Below are positions 8,612 to 17,495 of a DNA stretch of 64,000 nucleotides, in pieces. The position numbers were made by a program, and so were the translations under genes. The first letter of the stretch is position 1. Each line of letters opens with the position of its first letter. The stretch is from DATIKM01 sp035477595 (GTDB lineage Bacteria > Armatimonadota > Chthonomonadetes > Chthonomonadales > CAJBBX01): contig DATIKM010000033.1 of assembly GCA_035477595.1 (NCBI GenBank), positions 8,889-72,888 of the forward strand, in the 5' to 3' direction. The notes below the pieces were generated by a model. The model saw only the letters and a program-made list of their open reading frames with translations, was not told where the DNA came from and searched no databases.

Positions 8612-9336
8612 CGACGGGTTCCTGCGTAGATGCAAACGCTGCCGAGGTTCATCGCCTGCACGCGCACGTCAAGGATGCCTGCGGCCCCCATCATCTGCAG
8701 GACCTCCGCGGGTGAGGAGAACTCCCGGATCGACCGCTGAAGGTAGCTGTAGGCGCGCCTGTCGCTGAGCACGGCTCCGACGGCAGGCAGCACACAGCGC
8801 TGGTAGGTCTCCACGGCGATCCGCGCGAGGCGGCCCGGGGGCCGGCCGAACTCAAGAATGACCACGCGGCCGCCGGGAGCGACGACGCGCCCCATCTCGG
8901 CGATGGCGCGGGTCGGGTCATCCACGTTGCGCAGGCCGAACGCCACGGTTGCGGCGTTGAATGCCGCAGTCCGGAACGGCAGGTCCAAGGCGTCCCCGAG
9001 CGTGAGCGAGCTGGCCCCGAGGTTCGCAGAGTGCTTGGTTCGCGCAAGCCGAAGCATCGGCTCACAGAAGTCGGCGCCGACCACGAGGCCGGATGGCCCC
9101 ACGACGCTGCGCAACGCCCTGGCCAGGTCGCCCGTGCCGGTGCAACAGTCGAGCACCGAATCGCCGCGCCGCAGGCCAGCCTCGCGCACCGCGGCACGAC
9201 GCCAGGCAGCGTGTCTCCACAGGCTGAGCAGGGAGTTCAGAAGGTCGTAGCGTGGAGCAATGCGAGCGAACATGCGCCGTATCCGCTCCGCTCTGTCTGA
9301 TCCCTCGGCGCGGGGGCGCGCGGCGTCCGCCAGCAT
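8608..9336 (-). CDS. ubiE: Demethylmenaquinone methyltransferase
   Basis: 242 residues. It methylates demethylmenaquinone (or the ubiquinone precursor) with S-adenosylmethionine at the membrane surface, the last step of menaquinone synthesis. Seen here: the family N-terminus with FARIAPRYDLLN, the SAM-binding motif VLDCCTGTGDLA, DALDLPF, the AFGLRNVDD block and the C-terminal YSYLQRSIREF signature. The ATG at 9336 is preceded by GAGGT. It heads the operon with the polyprenyl synthase. A TATACT hexamer at 9411-9416 (minus strand) could be its -10, but no clear -35 is visible. Confidence 0.94.
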   Translation of the reverse strand: MLADAARPRAEGSDRAERIRRMFARIAPRYDLLNSLLSLWRHAAWRRAAVREAGLRRGDSVLDCCTGTGDLARALRSVVGPSGLVVGADFCEPMLRLARTKHSANLGASSLTLGDALDLPFRTAAFNAATVAFGLRNVDDPTRAIAEMGRVVAPGGRVVILEFGRPPGRLARIAVETYQRCVLPAVGAVLSDRRAYSYLQRSIREFSSPAEVLQMMGAAGILDVRVQAMNLGSVCIYAGTRR

Positions 9337-9569
9337 CGATTACCTCGAAGCATGCCGCTCGGCGGGGCCACTGCAAGGAGTGGGCTCCGGGGAGCGATGG
9401 TGTCGCCGTGAGTATAACATACGCGGAGCATGCTTCCGATCAGGCACCCCGTGCAGGAAACCGCGGGCCGCGGAGCGTACCTGATTGCACCGCGCGCCGG
9501 ATGCATGGACGGATGTTGGCCTGCCGTCGGTTGGGTCAGGGCGCGTGCCAGCTCAAGGAGGGTCCACCC

Positions 9570-10106
9570 ATGTCACCAAAGCGCGCCGTGGCGCTGCTCG
9601 CGTTGCTTGGCGCAGTAGCGGTCGCGTCAGTGCCCGCTACTGCGTCTGCTGCGGGCGCTCCGCTGTCGCTGGGAGCAGGGTCGTACGCTGGTCTGGCTGG
9701 CCAGGGGCTGCTGGAGCCGCTAGTGCATATATCGCTTCGCGGAGGCGCGATGCTCAGCCCACGGGGAGCGGGAGTCGTTGGCATCGATGCCTCCTTGCCG
9801 GTTCTGAGTATCGGCCCGGGCTGGCGCGGCCGGCTGGACGCGGATGTGATAATCAGAGCGAACCTGGCCGGTGTCAACACCATGGTGCCGCTGACCATTA
9901 ACCAGCTCTACACGGTCGCCGCCCCCGGCCGCATCGGCGTTGGCTACTACGGCGCCGGCGTCGGCATCGCGGCGGGCGGCGGGACGCGGCTTACCGCGAA
10001 GCTCGTCGCGGGAGCGGAGATTGCGCGCAGGCTGGGCGGCGAGGTCAACGTTCACTTCGTGGAGCGGGACACGCTGGTCACCGTTGTGGCGCGGCTGCAC
10101 CTGTGA
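9570..10106 (+). CDS. Small exported protein, probably an outer-membrane-type beta-rich protein
   Basis: 178 residues. A classic signal peptide is visible: basic MSPKR, a hydrophobic core, and a likely cleavage site at ATASA-A near residue 26. The mature part is Gly-rich with alternating hydrophobic and polar residues (IRANLAGVNTMV, IGVGYYGAGVGIAAGGG) and ends in a short amphipathic strand closing with HL. That pattern suggests a small beta-barrel or surface protein, but I recognise no family. The AAGGAGG ribosome site is seven bases from ATG 9570. It is divergent from ubiE and convergent with the Spo0M-like gene. Confidence 0.7.
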   Translation: MSPKRAVALLALLGAVAVASVPATASAAGAPLSLGAGSYAGLAGQGLLEPLVHISLRGGAMLSPRGAGVVGIDASLPVLSIGPGWRGRLDADVIIRANLAGVNTMVPLTINQLYTVAAPGRIGVGYYGAGVGIAAGGGTRLTAKLVAGAEIARRLGGEVNVHFVERDTLVTVVARLHL

Positions 10107-10145
10107 GGCACTGCCCTATTGGTTCTGGCTGTGCGAAGTGGAGAC

Positions 10146-10176
10146 GGAGGCGTCGCCCACGGGAGGCGACGCCTCC
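10146..10176. terminator. Bidirectional terminator hairpin
   Basis: GGAGGCGTCGCC and its exact complement around CACGGGA, between two convergent genes ending at 10106 and 10218. Confidence 0.65.
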
Positions 10177-10217
10177 ACATCCCTGATCGCGCACGGCCAG
10201 CCGTGCCGGAGCGGCCC

Positions 10218-11012
10218 TCAGCCGGTGTCGCACGTGGGAGGAGGCGCCACGCCCACTCTTTCGTAGATGCAGCGCAGATAGGGCAGCGCTCCGGCCGGAT
10301 TCGGCGATCCCCGCTTGGTGAGCAGTGCGGACCGGGGGATCGCCACACCAACCACCTCGCGGTCGCCGCCCACCATCGCACGCAGAATGTCGCCCGCGCC
10401 ATGCTCCTGGCGGTTGAGGACGACCTCGCCATCGACCATGTCGCCCACGACGCGCAGGCGCATCGCGACGCCGTCGAGGACATAGCGCAACCCCTCCGGC
10501 GCGGCGAAGTCATAGACGACGGCCTCCGCGGAGCCTTCCCACGAGACAGGAACGAAGCCCATCAGTCCCTTGGTGGCGCGCTGGACTGCCAGCACCTCCG
10601 GATGAGGAAGCACATTCAGCGGGACCTCCGCACGTGCGTCGACAGCCCAGCGAATGTGGGCCTCCGCGCATAGCGTCCACCCTTCGCGCCGTCGCGTGCA
10701 TCGCGCATCGTCGGGGAGGTGCACAACTGCGGCGCAGTCCTGAACGAATGCGGGGCCCACGTGGAGTGCCTGCGCGGCGACGGCGCGTTCGCGAACGTGG
10801 CGGTGATGCGTGCGGTTCCTGCCGGAGCCGGTGATCCAATGCTCGACGAGATCAACGGTGAGCATCTGCACGTCTTGCTCGATGGCACCGCCCTCGATGC
10901 GTACCGTTGCCGGTACGGCGGAGCCGCGGTGGTACTGCGCCGCTGTGGTGGCGACGCTGACGCTGACGCTCCCGATGCCGAGCTTCGCCCCCAAACGCGA
11001 GAACACACCCAT
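10218..11012 (-). CDS. Spo0M-like (arrestin-fold) protein
   Basis: 264 residues. The N-terminus MGVFSRLGAKLGIGSVSV followed by a block of the form 'RGSAVPATVRIEGGAIEQ' matches the layout of Spo0M: beta-strands of an arrestin-like fold with a GG-x-x-EQ turn. Further on, HIRWAVDARAEVPLNVLPHP corresponds to the conserved IKWAVD...V.PHP region. Spo0M was first described as a sporulation-control protein, but homologues occur in many non-sporulating bacteria. There is no sporulation gene nearby, so a sporulation role is not implied. ATG 11012 has GGAGGGAG upstream. A membrane-protein gene lies 47 bases upstream on the same strand and may be cotranscribed. Confidence 0.75.
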   Translation of the reverse strand: MGVFSRLGAKLGIGSVSVSVATTAAQYHRGSAVPATVRIEGGAIEQDVQMLTVDLVEHWITGSGRNRTHHRHVRERAVAAQALHVGPAFVQDCAAVVHLPDDARCTRRREGWTLCAEAHIRWAVDARAEVPLNVLPHPEVLAVQRATKGLMGFVPVSWEGSAEAVVYDFAAPEGLRYVLDGVAMRLRVVGDMVDGEVVLNRQEHGAGDILRAMVGGDREVVGVAIPRSALLTKRGSPNPAGALPYLRCIYERVGVAPPPTCDTG

Positions 11013-11059
11013 GCGCTTCTCCCTCCGGACTGTCTGCTCACGGCAGATGCGGCGCGCGG

Positions 11060-11860
11060 CTATCGCATCCGCCACCCCTGGTCGACTGCCGGTCCATCGG
11101 TGTTCGGGGGCTCGGGTAGGGCGCCGAACCGCACCAACTGCGCGCGGCCCGCTGTCGTAGTGACGATGGCGACCAGCCCCGCGCCCAGCATGGCGAGCCC
11201 AACCCCGGTGGCGGCCAGCAGGGCGAAGGTCACCATTGTAGCGAGCAGGAATATTGATGTAAAGCCGGGCGCGCTCACGGCCATCACCAGCGCGTTCTTC
11301 AGCACCGACCGCAGGCGCGGGGGGGCGCCGCCGTCGCGGGCGATGATGCCTGCGTGCGCTGCGACGAGCAGAGGCCAGTGGTACAGGCAGTTCATCCACC
11401 AGAAGAGGAGTGCGTAGCCGAACAGCGCGGCCACGAGCGCCGCGCCTGGGAACGCGCGCGTGACGAAGAAGACGATGTCTGCCAGCAGGACGAGCGAGAT
11501 GATGCCCTGGACCAGTGCGAGAGCTACAGCCTGCTTCCAGTGCCGGCGGGCCGCCGACCATAGGGCGGCATAGTTGGGCTCGTCGCGCGAGGCGATCAGG
11601 TGGGCGACATGGCACGTCCCGAACCACAGCGGGCCGCCCACCAGGAAGACCCAGACCACGGCGGCCCCGACCAGCAACGGGTGTTGCGAGGCGACGGCTG
11701 AGGCCGGCGGCAAGGCGATGACGGCGAAGACCGTCAGACTGACGCCGCACACCAAGCCGAGCGCGTCCCAGGCATCCGCGAGAGCGCGGCGCAGCTCCCG
11801 CCCGGTGCGAGGGGGACGGGGCAGAGGACGAGGCTCGTCGGGCGTTATCGGAGCGGGCAT
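11060..11860 (-). CDS. Polytopic membrane protein of unknown function
   Basis: 266 residues with a Pro- and Arg-rich cytoplasmic start and about six hydrophobic segments: residues ~34-58, ~62-85, ~112-140, ~140-165, ~190-215 and ~215-240. The arrangement, with a paired GLVCGVSLTVFAVIALPP helix and LFGYALLFWWMNCLYHWPLLVA, resembles small YesL/DUF624-like inner-membrane proteins, but the match is not strong enough to name. The ATG at 11860 lies only about seven bases downstream of the -10 box, so the mRNA may be leaderless. It precedes the Spo0M-like gene. Confidence 0.65.
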   Translation of the reverse strand: MPAPITPDEPRPLPRPPRTGRELRRALADAWDALGLVCGVSLTVFAVIALPPASAVASQHPLLVGAAVVWVFLVGGPLWFGTCHVAHLIASRDEPNYAALWSAARRHWKQAVALALVQGIISLVLLADIVFFVTRAFPGAALVAALFGYALLFWWMNCLYHWPLLVAAHAGIIARDGGAPPRLRSVLKNALVMAVSAPGFTSIFLLATMVTFALLAATGVGLAMLGAGLVAIVTTTAGRAQLVRFGALPEPPNTDGPAVDQGWRMR

Positions 11861-11866
11861 AGGCGG

Positions 11867-11896
11867 TATATAGCACCGCCCCCGTCAACCGGTCAA
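11867..11896 (-). promoter_or_regulatory. Promoter of the membrane-protein gene
   Basis: Minus-strand TTGACC (11891-11896) and TATATA (11867-11872) with an 18-base spacer. The predicted transcription start coincides with the ATG at 11860. A second TTGACG at 11883-11888 is too close to the -10 to act with it. Confidence 0.6.
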
Positions 11897-12007
11897 CCTG
11901 CGACGTCTGGGCGATGGCGCCGCGAGAAGGGGACACGTACGCCCTGTGTGCGATAGTATGCGCGTCGGCGTGCGGGTTGCGACCTGCGCTCGCTGGGGAG
12001 GTCGAGG

Positions 12008-14407
12008 ATGGGGGCTACGCTGAGAGCACTGGGGGTTGCGGGACTGTGCGCCATGGTCGGCCCGCCGGCCGCTGCGGTGCGCCTCACGTCTGCTGAGCCG
12101 GGCAACGTGTTCGTGATGGGAAGCCGGGTAGTCCTGCGCATCGAGGTGCCTGGTGCGTCCTCCGGTCTGTGGCAGGTGCGCGCTGTGAGCTACGGTGGCA
12201 CCGAGGCGGCAAACCGGACGGTGCGCCCGCCGCAGCCTGTCGACCTTGGGCCGCTGCCAGCGGGCTACTACGACGTCACGGCTGTCGGTCCAGCTGGCGC
12301 GACGGCGTCTGCGCCGGTCGTGGTGGTGGCCCGGACCCGCCTCCGAGCCTCCAGTCCCATCGGGGTGGATGCGGCACACGCCTGGCTGCTGAGGCCAGAG
12401 CAGCTCGACGCCGGCGCGCGCATGATCCGCCTGGCCGGCGTGCCGTGGATACGCGAGCGCATCGCATGGGGCGAGGTCGAGCGACAGAGGGGCAGCTTCG
12501 TGTGGACGCGCTACGACGCGGCGGTAGATGCGGCGCGCCGGCAGGGCCTACGCATCGTGCAGGTCTTCCACAGCTCGCCCGGGTGGTCGCGCGCGGACGG
12601 AGACACGGCGAGGTACCCGGACGACCCACGTGACGCCTTCCGGTTTGGAGAGGCGGCGGCGAGACACTTCCGCGGTCGAGTGCAGGCCTGGGAGGTGTGG
12701 AACGAGGCTGATATCCCTCACTTCTCCGTCGAGCCTGCAAGCGAGTACGCCGCGTTCCTCAAGGCGGTGGCCCGAGGGCTGAAGCGCGCAGACCCCCGCA
12801 TACCCGTGACCCAGGTGTCCTACGCCCTGCAGGCTGAGCTCTTCGCGGACCTGCTCTATCGCAACGGCGCGGCGGCCTACTTCGACGTGTTCAACTATCA
12901 CATCTACGCGCAGCCGGCTGCCTTTCCGGCGCGGGCGCAGGGCCACTTCGACCTGCTGGACCGGCATCGCGTTCCTCGCATGCCGGTGTGGCTAACGGAG
13001 GCTGGACTGCCCCTGCCCGTGGCGGCCGCGCTGAGCGATGAGCAGAAGCGACAGCAGGCGGAGTTCGTGCCCAAGTCCTACGTGATGTCGCTCGCCTCGG
13101 GGACCGACCGGCACTTCTTCTTCGTATTTCCCCACTACGTCGAGGGCGGCTCCTGGTTCGGCCTACTGGATCCGGACATGAGGCCGTACCCGGGCTACGC
13201 GGCTCTCGCAACCGTCGCGCGGCTGCTGGGCAGCGCCGAGTACGCCGGTCGTCCTGTCGGCGACCAGCCGCCCGGGCTGCAGAGCCACCTCTTCGAAACG
13301 CCGCGGGGTCAGGTGCTGGTAGTGTGGTCCGATGGCGATCCGGTACGGCTGACGGTGCCGAGGGGCGATCGGCCGGTACGGGTGGTGGACATCGTGGGGG
13401 CGGATGTGCCGATGGCGACCCGCGGACCGCACAGCTTGACCGTCGCGAGCAGTCCGCTCTATCTACTGCTTCCTCGCGGGACTCTGCGTGCGGATGGGTG
13501 GCGCGCCGCGGCGCGGCGGGAGGCAGGGCGTCGCCTGCCCCCGGGGCTGCCGGATGTCGTCGTGCGGTGGCTGCTCCCCAAGGACGCCGTCAGGAAGGCG
13601 CGTGAGCTCTACGAGTTGCCGGCGAATGCGGCTACCCCGGCAAGGATCCAGGTCGCCAATCTGGGCAGAGGCCCGGTGTCCGGCAGGCTGGAGCTGCGCA
13701 CAGATGGCGCGGAACCCTTGTTGGGTTCCATCGCGGTAGAGGCGGAGCCGATGGGCCTGGCGACGTTTGATGTGCCGCGGACGTTGCGCCGACTGCCCGT
13801 CGGCGGCAAGGTCGAGTGGACCGCTCTCGTCGTCGAAACCGGCGGGCGGAGGTCGAGCGCTCCGGCGGTGGTGGACGTCGCGGTCGATCCTGCCACTCTC
13901 GGCGTCGCGTCCGAGGTCCCGCTGCCGATGGCGGCGGGCGCGACCTGGGACGCCAACCCGTCGCCTGCCGGCCGCGCTCAGGTCTCGGGGCTTCCGGGGG
14001 CGGGTGAAATGCGTCTGCGTGTCGAGTTCCCCGGCGCCGGCGACCGATGGTGCTACCCACGAGCGGCGGCAGACGGGGCGCGCTGGGTCGGAGCGCACGC
14101 CATCACCTTCGAGTACCGCACTGGTCCCGAAGTCTCGCCGGACACCCTGGTTCGTGTGCAGTGCGTCGAGGAGGGTGGCTCAGGTTACTTCACCCCGGTG
14201 GGCCTGCCACCGTCGCTGGAGTGGCGCAGGGCGGTGGTTCAGTTCGCGGACTTGGCGCACGCGCCGTGGAGCACGGCGGACCCGGACAGACGACTGACGC
14301 TCGGATCCGTCCGGCAACTCCTGCTCGGTGTTAACACGACTGGCGGCGGGGTGACCCTCGAGGTTCGTCGCCTCCAACTGCTGACCTACCACGGGCCAGA
14401 CATCTGA
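12008..14407 (+). CDS. Secreted clan-A glycoside hydrolase (GH39/GH5-like)
   Basis: 799 residues. A short signal peptide precedes a beta-sandwich region (about 24-110) and then a TIM-barrel glycosidase domain (about 115-400). WEVWNEAD places the acid/base Glu at residue 233, and VWLTEAGLP places the nucleophile Glu at residue 331, the pairing and order of retaining clan GH-A enzymes. Residues ~400-500 look like an accessory beta domain. The C-terminal third is further beta-rich sequence that could bind carbohydrate. The substrate is not readable. The GGGAGG before ATG 12008 supports the start. It begins about 110 bases from the divergent promoter of the membrane protein, and the Crp-family regulator follows 33 bases after. 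Confidence 0.75.
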   Translation: MGATLRALGVAGLCAMVGPPAAAVRLTSAEPGNVFVMGSRVVLRIEVPGASSGLWQVRAVSYGGTEAANRTVRPPQPVDLGPLPAGYYDVTAVGPAGATASAPVVVVARTRLRASSPIGVDAAHAWLLRPEQLDAGARMIRLAGVPWIRERIAWGEVERQRGSFVWTRYDAAVDAARRQGLRIVQVFHSSPGWSRADGDTARYPDDPRDAFRFGEAAARHFRGRVQAWEVWNEADIPHFSVEPASEYAAFLKAVARGLKRADPRIPVTQVSYALQAELFADLLYRNGAAAYFDVFNYHIYAQPAAFPARAQGHFDLLDRHRVPRMPVWLTEAGLPLPVAAALSDEQKRQQAEFVPKSYVMSLASGTDRHFFFVFPHYVEGGSWFGLLDPDMRPYPGYAALATVARLLGSAEYAGRPVGDQPPGLQSHLFETPRGQVLVVWSDGDPVRLTVPRGDRPVRVVDIVGADVPMATRGPHSLTVASSPLYLLLPRGTLRADGWRAAARREAGRRLPPGLPDVVVRWLLPKDAVRKARELYELPANAATPARIQVANLGRGPVSGRLELRTDGAEPLLGSIAVEAEPMGLATFDVPRTLRRLPVGGKVEWTALVVETGGRRSSAPAVVDVAVDPATLGVASEVPLPMAAGATWDANPSPAGRAQVSGLPGAGEMRLRVEFPGAGDRWCYPRAAADGARWVGAHAITFEYRTGPEVSPDTLVRVQCVEEGGSGYFTPVGLPPSLEWRRAVVQFADLAHAPWSTADPDRRLTLGSVRQLLLGVNTTGGGVTLEVRRLQLLTYHGPDI

Positions 14408-14440
14408 CGACGTCCGGCCGGATCGCCTGGAGGTGAGTGC

Positions 14441-15139
14441 ATGCCATCGGTCATCGAACTGGCAAGCCTGCGTAGGATGCCGCCGTTCAGAGGGATCTCG
14501 GATGTGGATCTCGCCTCCGTGGCTGAGCGGCTCCGACGCAGGCAATACCGTGCCGGGTCAAGCGTTATCAATGCAGATGCGCCAGGGGACGCCATCTTCT
14601 TCGTGGTGTCCGGCACGGTGAAGATCAAGGTGGACGAGCCGGACGGTCGCGAGGTGATCATCGCGATTCTGGGGCTCGGTGAGGTGTTCGGCGAGCTCAG
14701 CTTGATCGACAGCGCGGGGCGAAGCGCTGACGTGGTCACACAGGAAGACGCGGACCTTCTGTGGGTTGAGCGCGAGAGCTTTGATGAGATCATGGCCGAG
14801 CACCCCAGCGTGGTGCGCGAGCTTCTTGTGGTGCTGACGCGACGCGTGCGGCTCTCAACGGAGCAGATACGCGCCCTGTGTACGCTCGACGTGTACGGCA
14901 AGGTGGCGCGTCAGTTACTCGTGTTCGCCGAGCAGTACGGCGAGCCAACCGACGACGGCGTGCGCATCCCCATGCGCCTGACCCAGACCGACATAGCAGG
15001 CCTCGTGGGCGCCTCGCGAGAGCGCGTGAACCAGGTCGTGGTGAACCTGCGCGAGCGAGGGCTGGTCGCCGTGGACAGCGGGCACCGGACCACGGTGCTG
15101 CAGCCGGAACGGCTGCGCGAGATCGTCAGTCAGCGCTAG
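14441..15139 (+). CDS. Crp/Fnr-family transcriptional regulator
   Basis: 232 residues. The cyclic-nucleotide-binding fold covers about residues 15-125 (GDAIFFVVSGTVKIKV, GEVFGELSLIDSAGRSADV), followed by the dimer helix and a winged helix-turn-helix (about 165-225) with LTQTDIAGLVGASRERVNQVVVNLRERG. The phosphate-binding-cassette region GELSLIDSAGRSADV resembles cAMP-binding members, and there is no N-terminal Cys cluster, so it is not an Fnr oxygen sensor. The ligand is not established. GGAGGTGAGTGC precedes the ATG. Its tail overlaps the convergent histidine-kinase gene by 14 bases. Confidence 0.9.
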   Translation: MPSVIELASLRRMPPFRGISDVDLASVAERLRRRQYRAGSSVINADAPGDAIFFVVSGTVKIKVDEPDGREVIIAILGLGEVFGELSLIDSAGRSADVVTQEDADLLWVERESFDEIMAEHPSVVRELLVVLTRRVRLSTEQIRALCTLDVYGKVARQLLVFAEQYGEPTDDGVRIPMRLTQTDIAGLVGASRERVNQVVVNLRERGLVAVDSGHRTTVLQPERLREIVSQR

Positions 15140-16472
15140 AGGCCCGTGCCTCCGACCTCACGTAGGGCAAGCGGATGCGGAAGGCGGTGCCCACACCCTC
15201 GACCGACTCGCCGTCCAGCACGCCTGAGTGCGCGGCGACGGCAGTGCAGACGATGCGTGTGCCAAGCCCGGTGCCGCCAGGCTTCGTGCTCTTCGCCTCG
15301 CCACGCAGGATCTGATCCATGACATAGGCCGGCATGCCCCGCCCGGTGTCTCGCACCTCGATGGCAACGTGGTTGCCGCCAGGGAAGCGCCCCTCGGGCA
15401 CCACACGCACGCGCACCGTCACGTTGCCCCCCTCGGGCGTCGCCGCCACGGCGTTGAGCACCAGGTTGTACACGGAGCGTTCCACTAGCACACGGTCGAA
15501 CCGGAACGTTGGTGCGCCCGCGAAGCTCCCAACCAGCGAGACGCCCTGCTTGTGGGCGACCGGCGCCAGCGCGGCAATCTGCTTCGCGAGTACGGCCTCG
15601 AGGTCATTGGGCTCGAGTCTGGGCTCCGACACGATGCCCTGCAGGGCGTCTGCGATGACCTTCGTGTAGTCCTGGACCTCACTCACCTGATCCGTGATCA
15701 TCGTGAGCAGCTCATCGTACAGATCCTGCACAGGGGCAGTGCATGCACGCACCGGCTCCTCGATCTCCCGCGGCGCTCCGTCCAGTGCGCGTGAGAGGTC
15801 CGCGAAGAGGTCGCGCAGAAGCTGTCGGAGGGTCTCGGCGGAGAGCGAGATCGGCGTGATCTTGTTCTTGATGTCGTGGGACACGTTGCCGATTGTGTGG
15901 GCGACGGCAGCGACCTGAGCCTCGCGGGCCAGGTGGGCATTCTCGATTGCCGCCGCGGCCACCGAGGCGACGATCTCCAGCGCCTCGAGGTCGTCCTCGT
16001 TGAAGTCGCCGCTGCGCTTGTTCAAGATCTGCATCACGCCGACAGGCGCGCCCGCTTGGTAGCGCAGCGGAACAGTGACGATGCTCTCGGTAACGAACCC
16101 GACGCTCTCACCGATGTCGGCGCGGAAGCCCGCCGTCTCGCGCGGATGGTTCGTGACGCTGGCCACGCCCGATCGGAACACGGAGCCGGCGACACCCTCG
16201 CTAGCATCCAATGCGCGACCAGTCAGCTCCGCCGCCTTTGGACCCACCACGTACTGGAAGACGAGCTTGTCGTCCCGCTTCCGGTGAAGGTATAGTGACC
16301 CGGCCTCCGCCTCCACTGCCTCCATCGAGACCTCGAGGATGTCGCGCAGGCGCTGGTCGAGGTCAAGGGTCGAGGAGAGCAGGCGGCTGATCGTGTGGAC
16401 GGCACGAAGCTGCCGCTCCCGGATCGCGGCGTGGCGGTCTCCGGGGCCGGCGGGTATCGGGTCTTTCACCAT
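15126..16472 (-). CDS. GAF-domain sensor histidine kinase
   Basis: 448 residues, with no transmembrane segment, so a cytosolic sensor. A GAF domain spans about residues 30-190 (AGSLYLHRKRDDK, VGVMQILNKRSG, DLEALEIVASVAAAAIENA). The phosphoacceptor helix holds VSHDIKNKI near 205, and the ATPase domain at about 330-440 shows VYNLVLNAVAATPEGG (N box), VRDTGRGMP (G1) and GGTGLGTRIV (G2). The ligand is unknown. ATG 16472 starts MVKDP; upstream codons have no ribosome site and overlap the divergent ispE start region. No response regulator is adjacent, so it may be an orphan kinase. Confidence 0.88.
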   Translation of the reverse strand: MVKDPIPAGPGDRHAAIRERQLRAVHTISRLLSSTLDLDQRLRDILEVSMEAVEAEAGSLYLHRKRDDKLVFQYVVGPKAAELTGRALDASEGVAGSVFRSGVASVTNHPRETAGFRADIGESVGFVTESIVTVPLRYQAGAPVGVMQILNKRSGDFNEDDLEALEIVASVAAAAIENAHLAREAQVAAVAHTIGNVSHDIKNKITPISLSAETLRQLLRDLFADLSRALDGAPREIEEPVRACTAPVQDLYDELLTMITDQVSEVQDYTKVIADALQGIVSEPRLEPNDLEAVLAKQIAALAPVAHKQGVSLVGSFAGAPTFRFDRVLVERSVYNLVLNAVAATPEGGNVTVRVRVVPEGRFPGGNHVAIEVRDTGRGMPAYVMDQILRGEAKSTKPGGTGLGTRIVCTAVAAHSGVLDGESVEGVGTAFRIRLPYVRSEARASSAD

Positions 16473-16595
16473 GGCGGGTCTGCCCCTTCGCGAGCGGATG
16501 GCGGGGGTCCGCCCCGCCCAGCGTGCCGGCCACAGTATAACACCCGCCCGAGGCGCCGCACTCCATCGGTCGCCCCGAGCCGACAGGGAAGCTCG

Positions 16596-17495
16596 TTGCC
16601 AGAGCGCCTCGCACTGCCCTGCTGGGCGAAGCTCAACTACACGCTCGACGTGCTGAGCCAGCGACCCGACGGGTTCCACGACCTGTCGAGTGTAGTGCAG
16701 ACTGTGTCGCTCTACGATCGGCTGGAGATCGAGCTTGCCGCGGGTCCGGCCGTCGAGCTGGCCTGCGACGCGCCAGGAGTGCCACCGGGCGAGAGCAACC
16801 TCGCAGTACGGGCAGCCCGAGCGATTGCGACACGCGCCGGGTACCGTGGCGGCGTGCGACTGAAGCTGAGGAAGCGCATCCCGGCGCAGGCGGGTCTGGG
16901 CGGGGGCAGCTCGGATGCTGCGCAGACCCTTCGAGGTCTCGATCGGCTGCTGGGGCTGAACCTGCCGGCGCCTGACCTGGCGGCCCTGGCCGCCGAGCTT
17001 GGCTCCGATGTGCCGCTCTTCCTGACGGCGGGCACCTGTCGCATGGATGGTCGCGGTGATCGCGTCACGCCGCTCCCAGAGGGACCCACGCTCTGGTTCG
17101 TGATAGCCCGGCCGCCGGTTGGTCTCTCGACCGCCGAGGCCTACGCGCGGCTGGACGCGATACCGGACCGTCGGTCGGCCCGCGCGACGGAGCGCATGGT
17201 GCGCGCCCTGGCCTCAGGGGTTGTCGAGGAGGTGACGGCGGCCATGGTCAATGACTTCGAGCAGGTCGCGATCGAGATGGAGCCGCGCGTCGCCGTTGCG
17301 ATGGACGATCTGCGTATGGCCCGCGCTCGTAAGGTGCGGCTCTGCGGAAGCGGGTCCGCGGTGTTTGGCGTGGCGCACTCCGAAGCGGAAGCACAGGCGG
17401 TAGCAGCGCTCGCCAGGCTGCGCTACCCAGACCTGGCGGTGTGTCGCGCGGTGAGCCGCGCGGAGGCGCTCGTGCTGGGCGCCGACGCCGAATGA
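16596..17495 (+). CDS. ispE: 4-diphosphocytidyl-2-C-methyl-D-erythritol kinase
   Basis: 299 residues. This GHMP kinase phosphorylates CDP-ME in the non-mevalonate isoprenoid pathway, which supplies substrate for the polyprenyl synthase encoded upstream in the window. Visible motifs: AKLNYTLDVLSQRPDGFHDL at the N-terminus (quoted in full, 20 residues), the ATP-binding PAQAGLGGGSSDAAQ near 100, and the C-terminal VRLCGSGSAVFG loop. The TTG at 16596 is the only start close to the conserved N-terminus and has AGGGAAG upstream. It overlaps the next gene by ATGA, so they are translationally coupled. Confidence 0.92.
   Translation: MPERLALPCWAKLNYTLDVLSQRPDGFHDLSSVVQTVSLYDRLEIELAAGPAVELACDAPGVPPGESNLAVRAARAIATRAGYRGGVRLKLRKRIPAQAGLGGGSSDAAQTLRGLDRLLGLNLPAPDLAALAAELGSDVPLFLTAGTCRMDGRGDRVTPLPEGPTLWFVIARPPVGLSTAEAYARLDAIPDRRSARATERMVRALASGVVEEVTAAMVNDFEQVAIEMEPRVAVAMDDLRMARARKVRLCGSGSAVFGVAHSEAEAQAVAALARLRYPDLAVCRAVSRAEALVLGADAE

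Noticed and set aside
10218..11936. A 572-codon reading of the Spo0M-like gene running through the upstream membrane protein gene
   Set aside because: The extra N-terminal part is the shadow of the membrane protein. The true start at 11012 has a ribosome site and a conserved N-terminus.
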